Part shown: one piece after another, positions 24,537 to 37,400 of the stretch | Numbering within the stretch: position 1 is the first letter of the stretch | How the letters are laid out: each line of letters opens with the position of its first letter | Assembly: GCA_006937955.1 (NCBI GenBank) | Contig: SSNP01000024.1 | Location: forward strand, 4,093,006 to 4,157,005 | Length of the DNA stretch: 64,000 nt | Direction of reading: 5' to 3' | DNA from: Pachypanchax playfairii | Lineage: Eukaryota > Chordata > Actinopteri > Cyprinodontiformes > Aplocheilidae | Program-made: the position numbers and the translations under genes | Notes under the pieces: generated by a model | What the model was told of the DNA's origin: nothing | Seen by the model: the letters and a program-made list of their open reading frames with translations, nothing else | Database searches by the model: none

Positions 24537-26760
24537 ACGTCATCTGGGGGTATTCTAGAGTTTTGTTCACGATGCAGCACTCTGTTCAACATAAAACAAA
24601 TTAGGAGAGAAAGAGCGAGAGAGAGCGAGTGTGAGAAATTCGATCCATTGTGCTTGGCTCGTGGGATCCATGGCTGCATCTTATCTGAGAGAAAAATATG
24701 TGGATTTCATTTGGCATTCCAGGGGAACCAGCCCAAATGAAGTTTGAGATGGCGAGTGGGTGCGAGTGAGAATGAGTGGCTACATGTTGCAACAACAACG
24801 ACAAAAAAAAACAACAAAAAGCAAAACATCTACATCGAATGCGTTGAGAGACATGCCGACATAACTGGTGTTATTGGAGCTGTCGTCTTCTGGAAAACGA
24901 CTTCAAATGACAACAAAAACAAAAACTCAACGTCTGCCCAGGGAGAACCAAGGACATTCAACAATAAAAAAATCACGAGATTTTGAAATATTACAAGAAA
25001 ATGCAGACGTGAATATGATTCTGAACTGAGATGAACCACAAACCATCACTATTCTGCGGTCCTCCAACACGAGAGGGCGCCACCCTCAATGTGCCCCTCC
25101 CTCAATCGGCCACGTTATCAGACATGTGTGTGAATGGATCCATTGTGTATGAATGTCTGGACTCAGTGCCGAGGAGCCAGGTTCATCTCCTCCAACGAGA
25201 CGCCCCGACTGGGCACCATCCCCCACCCGCACCCTCCGGAGGGCGGGGCCAGGAGTCCGGCTGAACGTGTCGCATGTGCGAGAGAATGAGACGGACGGAT
25301 GAGATGTGTGTGCTTGGCTGTGACTGGGAGTGTGCGAGGCTGGGTGAAAAACGCATGCAGAGACTGGAAAAAGATACAAAACAACATCTGAAGAGAAACT
25401 AAATTGAAAAACGCAACAATACGTTGAAGCAAAGGTTGCAGGAAAGAAATTCTGCCTTTGGATGAGGCCGATTCTCCAATCTCTGAAAGGAAGAACTTTG
25501 GATATATATAAAAAAAAATTCATCACAAGGATTCTATTTTTTGTTTTGAATTAATGTTAAGTTAGTATTAATTGACACTGGACAATGTTTATGGCAGGTG
25601 TGGAGCAGCAGTGCATTGAATTAAGATGCTTTTGGGCTTTTCTTTTTGCCTCCAGTGTGTTTCTTTTATTATTATTTTTATAATTTTCTGCTTTTAGTTT
25701 CACCGCTTCTGTAAAGGTGAATGATGATCTTATTCCATCCTTCCACCAGAAGCCTCACCTGAACACCAGGCTTGATTCTGTGAAAATTCGACACCATCAC
25801 CATAATCAACCAAATGACCTGTTCACTCATGTAACGCCTCATTTTTCCTCCATTTTAACAGCAAAAATCACTGCTTTGCAGGATTGTTACAGCTTCGATC
25901 ACCACCGGAGAAAATCATGGCCATCTCTCGTAGAATTGTGACTCATAACCTTTGCATGTACTAAATAGCACAGTTATTTTTAGGGTATTTTAGTTTCCTT
26001 AGGCTGTGAATACAGTGTAATTTTTATTTTAAGTAAAACTGTGCTTAAATGTTACATGTTTTCCCTACCCTTAATTCTCACTATTGTCAATTTGCTAAAT
26101 AATCTGTATCGTTTTTGCACATGTACTGCAAAGTGAGGCCTGAAGTCTATCTGAAGGCGTTGGTGGGTTTCATTTGTTTCGACCTGCCAACGACCTACAC
26201 ATTTATGCATCACTCAACCAGTCTGTTGTCTTTATCGAGTGATCCAATGATACTTTTTAGTGATACTTGAGAAAATAATGACTTTATTTCAGGAACAGCA
26301 GTAGTTAATCTGCTTGTGTATCTCAGCTTGACTAAAAGGAGATTTAACCTCCCTTTTCTCACGGTCAGCGGTGTCCCGATGCGTCAGGCTGGAGCTGTTC
26401 CAAACTGGGTTTTCCTGAATAATAAATAAACCCATGAACAAGTTTGCTGTAATTGTAGTACCTTGCTGAGTTTTCAGCCCTATGCCCTTCTTTGCTCCTC
26501 TACAAGCTAAGTGTACAAGCTTATCCTTTGTTTATTTTTATTTTTTTGTGTTAACTTCAAACACTGTAGTAATGATTACACATTGTGCTCATAAACCTTC
26601 TGTTGAACATAGGGGTATTTTTGTTTGTTTTTGCAGCATTCCTTGTTAGCAAAGTGGTTTCAAATCTAAAATTATGACCTGGACGGATTAATAAAAAAGC
26701 CTATAAACCTTTTGTGGGGAGGTAGGCTACAGGTTAGGTTGTCTTTAAGAAATAAATAGT
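24537..26760 (+). other. kpna4: KPNA4 3' UTR (approximate extent)
   Basis: Non-coding sequence follows the TAG at 24534-24536. AATAAA hexamers occur at 26421-26430 and near 26750, so the UTR may be about 1.9-2.2 kb, a long UTR as known for this gene. There are no tandem repeats beyond short A-rich tracts. Open frames here are short and have no family resemblance. Confidence 0.5.
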
Positions 26761-26889
26761 GAAACCCAAACTGAGACACTGCGTGTGTGCGTGTGTATGT
26801 CTGCCCTATTGTGAAACTTTTATTAAGCCTCTTGTGGTTGTTTTCCACTAAATAACTGGCTTTCTGTCCACTGATTCAAACTGTGAAAC

Positions 26890-26940
26890 AGCGCGATCTG
26901 ATTGGTTGGTGTGACAGTTTGTCCGCATGCGCACAACTAA
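26890..26940 (+). promoter_or_regulatory. trim59: Probable TRIM59 promoter: inverted CCAAT and NRF1-like site
   Basis: ATTGGTTGG (inverted CCAAT, 26901-26909) is followed by TCCGCATGCGCA (26922-26933), which matches 11 of 12 positions of the NRF1 consensus. The cluster sits between the end of KPNA4 and the inferred first exon of TRIM59. Promoter use is inferred. Confidence 0.4.
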
Positions 26941-27183
26941 ACGAGAAATGGTGCATTTGGAAACTGTCGGAAAACTAACACTTTGTCGTGACCCACAGCC
27001 TCTGCGATTGAATAAATGTTATACGTATCCATAAATACTCGAAACTCACATTTGCACTCAAACTGCATGTTACAGTGAATGTAAGATGGTCCTCTTGCTT
27101 CAACACTCCTGGTTTGGTCAATATCAAATCAGTCCTGTGAAGAATTTGATGACACGACGAGGAGGTAATTAAATAGTTTCAGT

Positions 27184-27237
27184 CAGGTGTGTCGGACTGT
27201 GTCCCTCAAGGACTGGAGTTCGACACCCCTTCATTAC
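27184..27237 (-). mobile_element. hAT miniature element fragment
   Basis: The reverse complement begins AAGGGGTGTCGAACTCCAGT and continues TTGAGGGAC. This resembles the terminal part of fish hAT miniature elements and is related in layout to the complete element at 58658-58880. Only one end is recognisable. Confidence 0.4.
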
Positions 27238-27444
27238 GTAAGTGTTCTCAATTCTGTTTTTCCTCGTTTAGTTTCGATCCACCGGCTTTAGAAATAGATT
27301 TGTACTTGGTGCACCTGAAGGCAGCAGGGGAACAGGAAACGAAAGTCGTTTTGGAAAAACGCTGGGAGTCGATAAACTTATCTACTTTGACGCATTTTAA
27401 AAATTATCCACGCTGTGTCATCTTAGTTATCAGACGGCACAACG
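27238..27444 (+). other. trim59: TRIM59 5' non-coding exon (candidate)
   Basis: A strong donor AACG|gtgagt ends at 27444. An acceptor ctgaacag at 28402 would join it to the 56 bases preceding the TRIM59 ATG at 28459. The left edge is uncertain. An open frame spans this exon but has no similarity that I recognise. Confidence 0.4.
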
Positions 27445-28458
27445 GTGAGTAAAATATCACGGTTAGTTCTAAAGTTGCATTTAGTTGAACTTTGTTGCAA
27501 ACAAAGTCTTTTTATTTGGGAGTGTCAGTTTGGTTAAAATTGAAAAAACACGCCATTTATGTGCACGTGACGTTAATAACTGTTAACACGCGAGGATACA
27601 AGCTAATTTTGTTTGTTTTATGGAGTTAGATCTTGTTGCGGACAGTGTTACAGAACTACAGGACAAACTGTGTGTTTGTTTATTGTTTGTTTGTTGTGCA
27701 GCTCTTATTGTCGCTGCAGTGCTGGTTGTAACAGGAGGAGAGAGCTCGTAACACGAGCTGTTTCACTCAAAGTCCTCGTGGGATTTAACCTGTAAACTCA
27801 CGTGAGCATGAATTTTACACTTTAAACCGCGTTTTCATCCGGTTCATTTACTTTTAATGACAGTCAACCTTGTTAAGCTTAAGATACACAACTGCACGAG
27901 CCAAATTTATTTTCTGTATTTCACCTCTAATGAGCCACACTTTGTTATTTAACTTTCTTGAGCAACATTTTTTACAGATTTTATTTAAATCATTTTGGAT
28001 ATTTAATGGTATTTTTAGGAGTGATTCTTAGTGAATCCATTTTATCACTGAGATGTGAGTCTTTCATCGAAACAGATGTTTAAGATGTCGCTTATACAAG
28101 TAAATTAAACAATTTAGCAGTTTTAATTTCAGGCTGTTTGCTCAAATATTCTAAAGATGAATGTCACAGGTGTCAAAGTTTTACACCTTTATGGTGGTTG
28201 CTAAACTTCTACTGGTTCAGTCAGTTTAACATGATTCAATATCGTAGAAAATAATCCAGACATGGGAAAACAACATCATTCAATTTATGAATCCAGAATT
28301 TTGATATTTATAAACTCGAATTTTGTTGTTTCATACTTGAATATGTGCTGTGCTATTTTTAAAATGTCTCATTGCAGTGAATCTCTAAACGTTTCTGAAC
28401 AGGTGCAACACGTTGTTGCTGAAGAGCTTCCTCCTGAGTCCCCCATCTGGTCCCCAAC

Positions 28459-30147
28459 ATGGAAACCCTGGAGGAGGACCTGACATGTTCCGTGTGCTAC
28501 TCATTGTTCTCTGACCCTCGGGTTCTGCCGTGTTCTCACACCTTCTGTAAGAGCTGCCTGGACAATTTGCTCCAAGTTTCCACCAACTATTCCATCTGGC
28601 GCCCGCTGCGCACGCCCATTAAGTGTCCCAACTGTCGTAGCATGGTGGAGCTGCCGCCGGTGGGTGTGGATGCGCTGCCCACCAACGTGTCTCTGCGGGC
28701 CATCATTGAAAAAGTAGGAGAGACCCGGTGATGCTCTCTGACTTCCTGTTAGGGGTCGAGTCGCTGTATAAATTTGTGCTAATGTTTTTTTGTTTTTCTC
28801 AGTATCAGAAGGACAGCGAGCCTCGACCCCCGACCTGCCAGGAACACCACAGGCAGCCTCTGAACATGTACTGCATCCAGGATCGGCAGCTGATATGCGG
28901 CCTGTGCCTGACTGTGGGGAAGCATCAGGGCCATCCCATCGACGACCTGCAGGCAGCTTTCATCAGAGAACGTCAGACTCCGTCTCTGCTTCTCGCCAGA
29001 CTCTCTGAGCAGCGATGGGCACAGGTTTGTTTTGTTTTTAAACAAATAATGCTCAGAAACTAGGTTGGATAAATCTGAACGTGTCTTTCTTCAGGTGTGT
29101 GAACTGGCAGAGCAGCTGGAGCAGGACAAGACCTGCTGCGAGGCTCTGCTGAGGCAGGACCGACAGGACGTCATTCAGTTCTTTCTGTCTCTGGAGGCGG
29201 TGCTGACCAGGAAGAAGCAGGCCTACCTGGAGGCTTTGGATAAAGCTGCTGCTGAGGTGTCCCAGGTCTACGACCCGCTTATCCACCGAGTCAAGGACAT
29301 TCAGGTGTGTAGATACTTCAGCACAATTTCATGTCTAAACATACACTGCAGTTTTAAATCACTACAGCGCCCCCTAGTGGCTGGCTACATTACACAGTTT
29401 AAGCCCCTCCCATATAAATGGCACATTTTAATGAATAAAGATAAAAAACTTTTAACATCCAGAAACTCCCAGGTGTTTCCTGGTCCAGTTGGTGGGTGAC
29501 GATGGTTTTTAAGGTGTAGTGTTACTGTTACATTTCGTTTTCTGCAGGAAGAACAGCTGGACCTGGTGTCTTTGGGATCATCTGTTGAGAATGAAGACTC
29601 CCCCCAGGTGTTTCTGGAGAAGGTACATTTGTTCCGAGAGAGAGTGGAGAAGTTCATTAAAACGCCCCTCCCCCCTGTGATCAACCTGTCAGTCACGCCG
29701 CGAGCAGCAGCGTTCCTGCAGCAGCACTGGCCTGCAGTAACAGTTGGCAGACTGGAGCAGGCGCCTGTTCCTAAGGTGTGCTGCTGTGCCAAATGTGGCT
29801 CTGTGAGAACTGAGGTGGAAGTAGTCGGACCCATTGGAGAGACACAAAACGGGTGGCACTTTGAGCTGCATCCTGTCACCTTAGCACTGCTGTTTGGGAT
29901 GCTGGTGGCGGCGGCGCTTTGGGTGAACCCGGTCGGAGGGGCGTCACTAGAGTTCTCTCTCATGTCTCATCTTAGTCGGTTAGTCAACAGCCTGTACAGC
30001 AGCTTGATCACATCTGTCTGGGATGTGACGGTGTCAGCGTGTGCAGTGATGGAGGCTGCTGTGCAGGGGTGGAGCTCCCAGCTGTCTGTAGTGAAAGATA
30101 AAATCTTTCAACATGCTGCGGCTTTATATAAAACTCTGTCTCGTTGA
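28459..30147 (+). CDS. trim59: Tripartite motif protein 59 (RING E3 ligase)
   Basis: Coding exons 28459-28713, 28803-29024, 29095-29304 and 29548-30147 give 428 aa, all phase 0, with small introns of 89, 70 and 243 bp. TRIM59 is a membrane-anchored ubiquitin ligase acting at the ER, with roles in innate signalling and tumour growth. The RING has C10, C13, C25, H27, C30, C33, C56 and C59. A B-box 2 follows, with C97, H100, C109, C117, C120, H126 and H129. A coiled coil spans about 160-250, and a hydrophobic segment at about 338-354 (TLALLFGMLVAAALW) is the C-terminal membrane anchor. There is no PRY-SPRY domain, as expected. Human TRIM59 is 403 aa and, as I recall, has its whole coding region in one exon, so three coding introns are unexpected. 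Intron 3 carries a CTCF-like motif. It is convergent with SMC4. Confidence 0.94.
29368..29381 (-). promoter_or_regulatory. CTCF-like motif, reverse
   Basis: On the minus strand CCACTAGGGGGCGC occurs in the context CAGCCACTAGGGGGCGCT, the same extended core as at 10330-10343 but facing it. It lies in TRIM59 intron 3. A weaker relative (GAGCCACTAGGGGGCTGTG on the minus strand) is near 38028-38046. Confidence 0.5.
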
Positions 30148-30921
30148 AAGAACCGAACCAGGACCCAGACTTACTTCTCGTTCTCAGTGGGAAGTAAAAA
30201 AACTTCCAACGGCTTTTATTAAAGAAAATTTTAGGTCAATTTTGAAAACCAAAACACCAAATATGAAATTTAGCTTTGAGTTTAATTTCAGCTTCAGACA
30301 AACTCTAAATTAGTGAAACTTCAGAAGTTTTTAGAGTTGAAGGAAGTGCTGGGAAACTCGACAGGACGCCAGAAGAGGGAGATCCAAAAAACCCTCATCA
30401 TGAAATGTAGGATACGAAGAACCAGAGTTGAATCTGTCAGAATAACGTGGATGTTTCAGTGTTTTATTCAGACATGTAGTTATTTTAATTCTTGAAATCT
30501 GCACATGAAATTTGTTACTTGTTACTCTTCATATATTTGTGTATTGATTCATGCGTGTGATCAAAGTGTGTCATGGTGTTTAGACTCGTTTGTTATGAAG
30601 CTTCAGTTACACTAAGTGTTCAGACGTACAGGTCCAGCAACCTGATGGTCTTTCACCCTTCCACAGGAATATTTTACAGCCAGTCTTCTGCTTTTTTATA
30701 CAAATCGAGCTGTTAGTTGCTTCCTGTGTGTCATGACAACTGAACCTGTTGTACTACAAGTTTTATAAACTATTTTATTCCTGTATTTTATAATAAATGT
30801 TAAACATATTTTTACAGTGTAAATGTTTTCTGCTGAAGCTCACGATGCCCAGAAGCTTCAAACTTTTTGATCACATTTCTGCTGAAAGAGGAAATAAACC
30901 AGCTGGTGGTGTTTGAATAAA
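30148..30921 (+). other. trim59: TRIM59 3' UTR with polyadenylation signals
   Basis: AT-rich non-coding sequence with AATAAA at 30792-30797 and again at 30916-30921. Either could end the transcript. No open frame here has coding support. Confidence 0.5.
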
Positions 30922-30965
30922 AACACTATTCTAAAATTAAAACTGACGCTTGTTTTAATCAATTC

Positions 30966-31290
30966 ATTGTTAAAGTCAAATTCATTTAGAGCACTTTAAC
31001 TCACGACAGCTGACAAAGTGCTGTACAGCAAATCAAGAAATAAAAATAGAAAATACAAATGTCTCAGAGTAAAATTAGGTAAAAATACATAAAAGGACAG
31101 GCTGTAAAATTTGGACTAAGTGTTACCAAAACTGATAAAACATCAATAACCAAAAGCTAAGTTCATGGGCTTTCAGTCACGATTTAAAAAAATTAGAGGT
31201 GGATTGTTTCACAGAAAGCAGAAGATTGTTCCATTTTGTTGGACCAACAAATTAAAAAGCACATTAAAGGACAGTAAATGTAAGTTTTTC
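30966..31290. repeat. Interspersed repeat between TRIM59 and SMC4
   Basis: The motifs TTCATTTAGAGCACTTT and GACAAAGTGCTGTACAGCA, followed by an A-rich stretch and TTCACAGAAAGCAGAAGATTG, match a dispersed fish repeat that I recognise by its wording. Ends and class are uncertain. It fills most of the 460-bp gap between the two convergent genes. Confidence 0.4.
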
Positions 31291-31383
31291 ATGTGTAACA
31301 TAAAACTGAAACTTTTTGCTCCAGTCTGCCCTCATTCATTTAATCAGTGTGTCTCATTAACCAACATGTTTTAACAGAAAAGA

Positions 31384-31421
31384 TTTATTGGTTTCCATAA
31401 GAAGAATAGCAGCATTTTATT
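31384..31421 (-). terminator. smc4: SMC4 polyadenylation signals
   Basis: On the minus strand AATAAA occurs at 31421-31416 and 31389-31384, which gives a short 3' UTR of about 80-120 bases after the stop at 31489-31487. Confidence 0.6.
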
Positions 31422-31486
31422 GAAAGGACAGTGTAAAATATTTACAAATTTCAGTTGAAATTATAAAACTAAAGAGGACTTCAGCT

Positions 31487-34400
31487 TCATGCTGAAACGG
31501 CGTCATGTGGGGTGAAGACGATGGTTTTGGGGTTGATTCCCACACTTTTCGTCGTGTTGTGCGTTTTGTAGATGCCGATAAGACGATCAGCGATTTCAAA
31601 CATGTTGTTCCTCAACGAGATGATGATGAACTGAGCGTTTTTTGTTTGTTCCTGCAAACAGAAGAAATATTTTCATTTTGGATCAACAGGTTGAAGCACC
31701 GGGAGACAATTGAAGAAAATTAACATTTAAATCTCAAGACATCCATCGATAGCATCGTGTGAAGCACGCTGGAGACGCGTTAGAGGATTACTCCTTAGAT
31801 CTACACTCACATATATGTAACAGGCCACAATAGAGACGTTCTTGAAGTCTAGAGCAGCATCAATCTCGTCCATGAAGTAAAGTGGAGTGGGTTTGTAGTG
31901 GTGCAGAGCAAAGACCAGAGCCAACGAGCTGAGGGTCTTTTCTCCTCCCGACAGGTTAAATATCTTCTTCCAGCTTTTCTTTGGAGGACGAACACTAGAA
32001 GAACAAAACAAAAGAACCCAGAGATGTAAATATATTCTCCTGAATTCATTTTTGCATCGTGGTTCTTCTGGCAGGAAACGTTACGATGAGACCTGCAGCT
32101 CAACGAGATGGTTTCATTAAACCACTGAGAACACAAATACTGCAGATGCTCTGAAGTCCCATGACTGCAGGTGTTGTACCTGAACATGATGCCCTCAGAA
32201 AACGGGTCCAAACTGTCAACAAGCTCCAGCTCTGCGTCTCCTCCCTGTGTCAGCATCTGGTAGTTCTCCTTCAGCTTGTTGGTGATGGTGTTGAATCCTG
32301 TCATGAACTCGTTGAGTCGTTGTTTGCGCAGATTCTCGTAGGCTTGTTTGAATTTATCTCTCTTTGTAGTGATGTCATCCAGCTGGGCGACACGCTGCAG
32401 GTACAGCTCCTCCTGAACACACACACACACAGATCACAGCTTCCATCTGGTAGTTGTGATCCATCAAATCGACACACACTCAGTTTGAACATTCCTTCGT
32501 ACCTTCTTCTTGTACTCTGCGATGGCTCCCAGGTTGGGTTTCATCTGACCACACTGGATCTCCAACGCGCTCATCTTACTGACCAGGACGTTGGGATCCG
32601 AGATGGCTTCCAGCTCAGCAGGTGGAAACACTTGAAGATCCTCTGCAGGCTGGCCATCGATGGTGTGAAGAGACAGCTTGGCAGCCTGTAAACAACAGAC
32701 AGAAAAAACGTGAGGACAGCTAATGACATCACTGGGATGTTTTGACCAGCATTTCTCAACATACTGATCAAAGTGAACCCAACATGCTTCCACATACCTC
32801 ATCCTGCCAGTACTTGATCTTGCCATTGTGTTTGGTGATGGTTCCATCTATCTGCTCGATGGACAGACGCACGTTGAGGGACTCCTCTTGCAGGACGTGC
32901 TCCTGTTGCTGAAGGACTTTGATTTCTTTGGACACAGTCTGATATTGGTCTTGAACCTCAGGCAGAGCCGCCTGAAAAACAGGGATTTCATCTTATTTCA
33001 ATTCCTTCAGAAACAGGACGGGAGGTTCGATCTGACCAGGTGACTGAAGCTCGTTGAGGAAAAATAATTGGAATAATGTGGAAGTGAATAACAAGCACCA
33101 ACCTCGGCCTCCCGGCAGGCTGTCATGATCTCACTGGCCTCCTCTTCCAGTTTTTTCAGCTGCTCTGTGAGCTTGGCCATCGTCTTCTCGTTCTCCTCCA
33201 GCTCACTCTGCACACGAGCAACACTCTCCTCACACTTTTTCAAGTTGCTACAGAAGGAACAAACAGAAAAGACGTGTGTTCTGTCAGAGCTGTTGCTGTT
33301 GTGTGTGGCAGAACCAGAACCTTTTCAGTTTTGAGCATCTCGGCTCTCTAACGAAACCGACACACCATCCTTCACTGTAACGTTAGCATCATGCTAGCTA
33401 AGCTGCAGCATCAGTCTACAGAAGACAAACTCATGCTGAGCGGCGCAACAACCACCGTTCTTCTGGACATTCGGCTGATCAGTGACCAGAGACCCGTCTC
33501 TGTTAAACCACTGCAGTTCAATCTAAAACCTGTATCAGGACAGACTAAGGCCTTTGTTATGGAAGGTTTTTTAAACTAACTTTGTGACGTGACACTGAAT
33601 GTAGCAGCTTTTCAATCTCTTTCACACTTTCATCTTCAGTGATTTATTTCAGCACCAACAGTGAGACACATACATGTATAAACACACTTATCCAAATAAC
33701 CCCAACATGTATGTATTAAATAGATATTCCATGAGAAATACTGCTGTTTAAATCTCATGTCCCAGCTCAGTCTGTGCATGAACATTCTGCTCAGTTCATC
33801 TTCCACACGTCTGAACATAAAGCTTTTTGTTTCTCACCGATCGGCGGTCTTTATCGCCACTTTGGCCTTGGTTATGATGGAAGAGCAGTCGTCCAGCTCC
33901 TTGTTGATCTTGTCCAGTTTGTCCTGCTGAGCCTTCAGTTTGTGGCTGTTAATGTCTACAATCAGGTTGTGGAGTCGTTTCACTTCGTTTTCCACCTTCC
34001 CGGCTTTACTGGATGCCGACTCAAAGTCTGACGGAACAGAAACCCAGAGAAGAAATAAAGAAACAAGCGCCGCAGTTACTAAAACTTCAACAACTTGACT
34101 TGAACATTTTGACATTTTACAGAAAACATGAATAAATCACATTTCAGTCCAACATGAGAGGGAATATTATGATAGTAAACAATAAAAACTTCCCTTTGCT
34201 CGAGTGTTTAGAGAAGTTCTACCTTTTGTGAAGGCCTCCAGGCTCTTCTCCATCTGTTTCTGTTTGGCCTTGTCTGGGGCAGCTGCCAGCACGTTGGCTT
34301 CAAGCTCCTTAATCTGAAGTTTTAAGTGAGTCTCCTGGTCAGCTAAACTCTGAGGGAAGAAGAAAAACACTCAGCCACATCCATTTACTAAAAGCTCTTC

Positions 34401-37400
34401 AAACAGCTGAAACAGTGACATTTATTTGAGCATATTAACAGCAGATTATACGATCTGAAGTATAAATACAGCTAAATAAGTGAGGCAGAGAAACAGTGGA
34501 TGAAATGATGTACACTTATGCTGTTGCTGTATTTTTCCAGAGTGTTCTTCATCTCTCTGAGCTGCGGCTGCAGGGACTGGATGTTCTCCTCCAGCTGCAG
34601 CTTTTTCTCTTGGCAGTCCTGCAGCTTTGACACTTTCTCGTTCAGCTTGTTCTCCATACGATCGAGCTGTCAAATAAAAATAATTATAGATTAAAAAGCA
34701 GAAGAAGATTTGTAAACAAACGGCTTGTTATGGTGAGCACATTTAAATCCAGCTTTGTGTAATCGTTTCTATTAAATATGCCCAAAAAAAGAATCCGGCG
34801 CTTACAATAATAGTTATTTATGAAGCTCAACACTCGGCTGCTGTAGTGAATAAAATGACCTTCCTGCTGAACGTCCCTGCTGTTAGCTAACGCACGACGT
34901 TCAGAGCAGGCAGCAGCTCGAGGAACAATAATTATCATCTGAGGTTTAAAGACACTAAATTCTTTGACACGAGCCAATTAAAGAAAGTCATTTTGTTTCT
35001 ATTTGATCTGTTTCTTTTTCATTATATTAAATGAGGAAGTTTTGGGTGACATTATTAAAGGGGGAGAGTTACAGTTACAGTAAATAGAACATCTAAACTG
35101 GATCAAACAAAGTTGTAGCAAGTTTTTCAAAAAGATATAAAAAGTCTAATTGAAAGAAAATAAATGTTTTTTTTTTAACTGACCCCTGTGGGGGGAAAAA
35201 AATTAAGCCTCACTTGAATATTGGGACAATCTGGACCTCGTTAATGTGAAACCTTAAATAAACCCTGTTTAATTTTGTGCATTTTGAACTCACCTCTACT
35301 TGGGAGATCTCAGTGCCGATAGAAGAACCCATTCTGCCTTTCAGAACTCTTCCTCCTCCGGTCATGGTTCCTGGGAAAAACAAATTACATCATAGGAAAA
35401 ATAAAAACCTGAAAAAATAAAAAAATAAAGGCAGCGAAAGCCTAAATGAATGATGACACAGCAGAACTAATGCAGGACTTTCTACTAACCAGCTAGTTCG
35501 ATGATCTGTCCCTTCAGGGTGACGACTCTCCAGCGTCTGTCTTTTCGGAAAGCCAACTTCGTGGCCTGCTCCATGTCTTGAGCTACAAGCGTGTCCCTCA
35601 GGGCGAAGTAGAAAGCTGGTCGCACGCTCTCGTCATTCACTCGCACCATGTCAAAGAGGCGAGGGCTGTCCTCTGGAGTGCGAATGGCAGCCATGTTTTT
35701 CTCCCACACCTTCATCTGTGAAAAGAAAAAGGAGTGTGGGGCAGTGAGCGTGACCACTTTTTCCTCCAAGTTATAAAATCACTTTTAAAGCTTCTGATGG
35801 AGGTTCATAAAGTCAATCCTTCGTACCTTGTCAAGACCAATGAAAGTAGCAACTCCAATATTCTGTTCTTTGAGGAAAGTGACGCATTTCTGAGCCGTGT
35901 CGATGGTATCAACCACAATGTTGTCCAGAGCACCACAACAAGAGGAAATGGCCACGTCATACTTTTCATCTATGGCTCCAAGGTCTCCCTACCGTCACAG
36001 AAATACATTCAACAAACAGCTTCCAAAGCTTTTCATTTTTACTGCAAAATGCAAAGTAACTCAAAAAGTTGTTAAAAAGTGTCACTTCAGTCTGTGTTTT
36101 GTTTGTTTTTCCTACCAGTCTTCCGTAGATGCCGGGAATTCTGCCACTTTTCTTCAGCTGCATCAGTGCATCCAGAACTTTTCCTCGGCTGCGATTGGAG
36201 GACAGAGAGATTTTGGCTTCATCCACTTTCTGCCTCAGTTCCCTCACGGTTTCCCTGGTTTCATTATCCATCTTCATCAGCTGCTCCAGCTCTCCCTGAT
36301 CCTGCAGGGAGGTAACTGATGAATTAAAGCAGAACTCACACTGCCAACACTTTCCACAACAGCAGCGAGCTGTAGATGGTCTCCACACAAATTAAACTAC
36401 TATATGCATGTGACTTATTCAACTTGTTGTGTTAATGTGAACATTCAGTCCTACCTTCTTGAGTTCCTGCTCCCTTTGGGGTATTTTTACTTGCAGGTCT
36501 TTGATGGTGGCGCGGCGTTCCTGCAGTGTCTCAGATGTTGTCTGAAGCGTCTGCTTGGCGGCGTTGAGCTGAGTCAGAGCTGTTTTGTGGCGGCTAAGAT
36601 AAATGTCCAGCTCAGACTGGGCGAGATCCATACGAGAACGAGTCTCGTTTACAGCCTTGCTGAGCTCCATTAACTCTTTCTCTTTTTTCTGGACAGTTAA
36701 AGATACAAAGAAAGTTACAAAACAATTTGATTTTATTGAAAACAAGCAAAAAAAAAAAAAAGATTAAAAATAGGAAGATTCTAAAACACACACACCTCCT
36801 TGTCCTGTTGCAGGCCGCTGGTCTCCTCTTTGAGACTTTCCATCACTTCTTTCAGTTTCTCTTCTTCTTTGGTTTTTTGTTTCTCCAGGTCTTCCTTGCG
36901 AGCCGTTGCATCAGAGATAGCTTTGTCACTGCTGGCTGGTATTCCACGCACTTCCTCCAGCTAAATAAATGAATCAGACAAAAGGATGATCAAACAGAAG
37001 ATGCATCCAGCTGTGGAATTTAAATCACACATGTTAACAATCAACATAAAAAAACTGGATTAATCCAATATCCTTAGAACTATAGAACAAAACACCTTTA
37101 ATAAAGTTCTGGGAGGAGACGTGATGGTGGAAACTGGGATCAACAGGTCAAGTTACATTAGGAAAGAAACACATTGATGTTCAGTTATTTATCAGTACTG
37201 CACAGCATTTAATATGTAAAACGGAGCATGCAGTCAGAGGTGTGTTGTTGTCAGAGTTACATCGATGGGACGACAAACAAATGCTTTAGCCTGACATTGT
37301 TCCATAATAATTTCTATCCTGACTGTGACCTCACTTTTGAAAAATTTGGCAACATGTGACAGAGTCAGTGCCTGAGCTTTTTAATCTGTAAACTTGGGGA

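Noticed and set aside
27189..27452. 87-aa frame upstream of TRIM59
   Set aside because: It starts inside a hAT fragment and runs over a splice donor, and it does not continue into the RING frame.
29385..29963. 192-aa minus-strand frame opposite TRIM59 exon 4
   Set aside because: Shadow of a GC-rich coding exon. It crosses the TRIM59 intron-exon boundary with no coding signal of its own.
34501..34514. SMC4 exon 15 donor at ATAA|gtgtac
   Set aside because: This leaves phase 1, which does not fit exon 16. ATAAGT|gtacat at 34514 keeps phase 0 and the expected length, so it was used.
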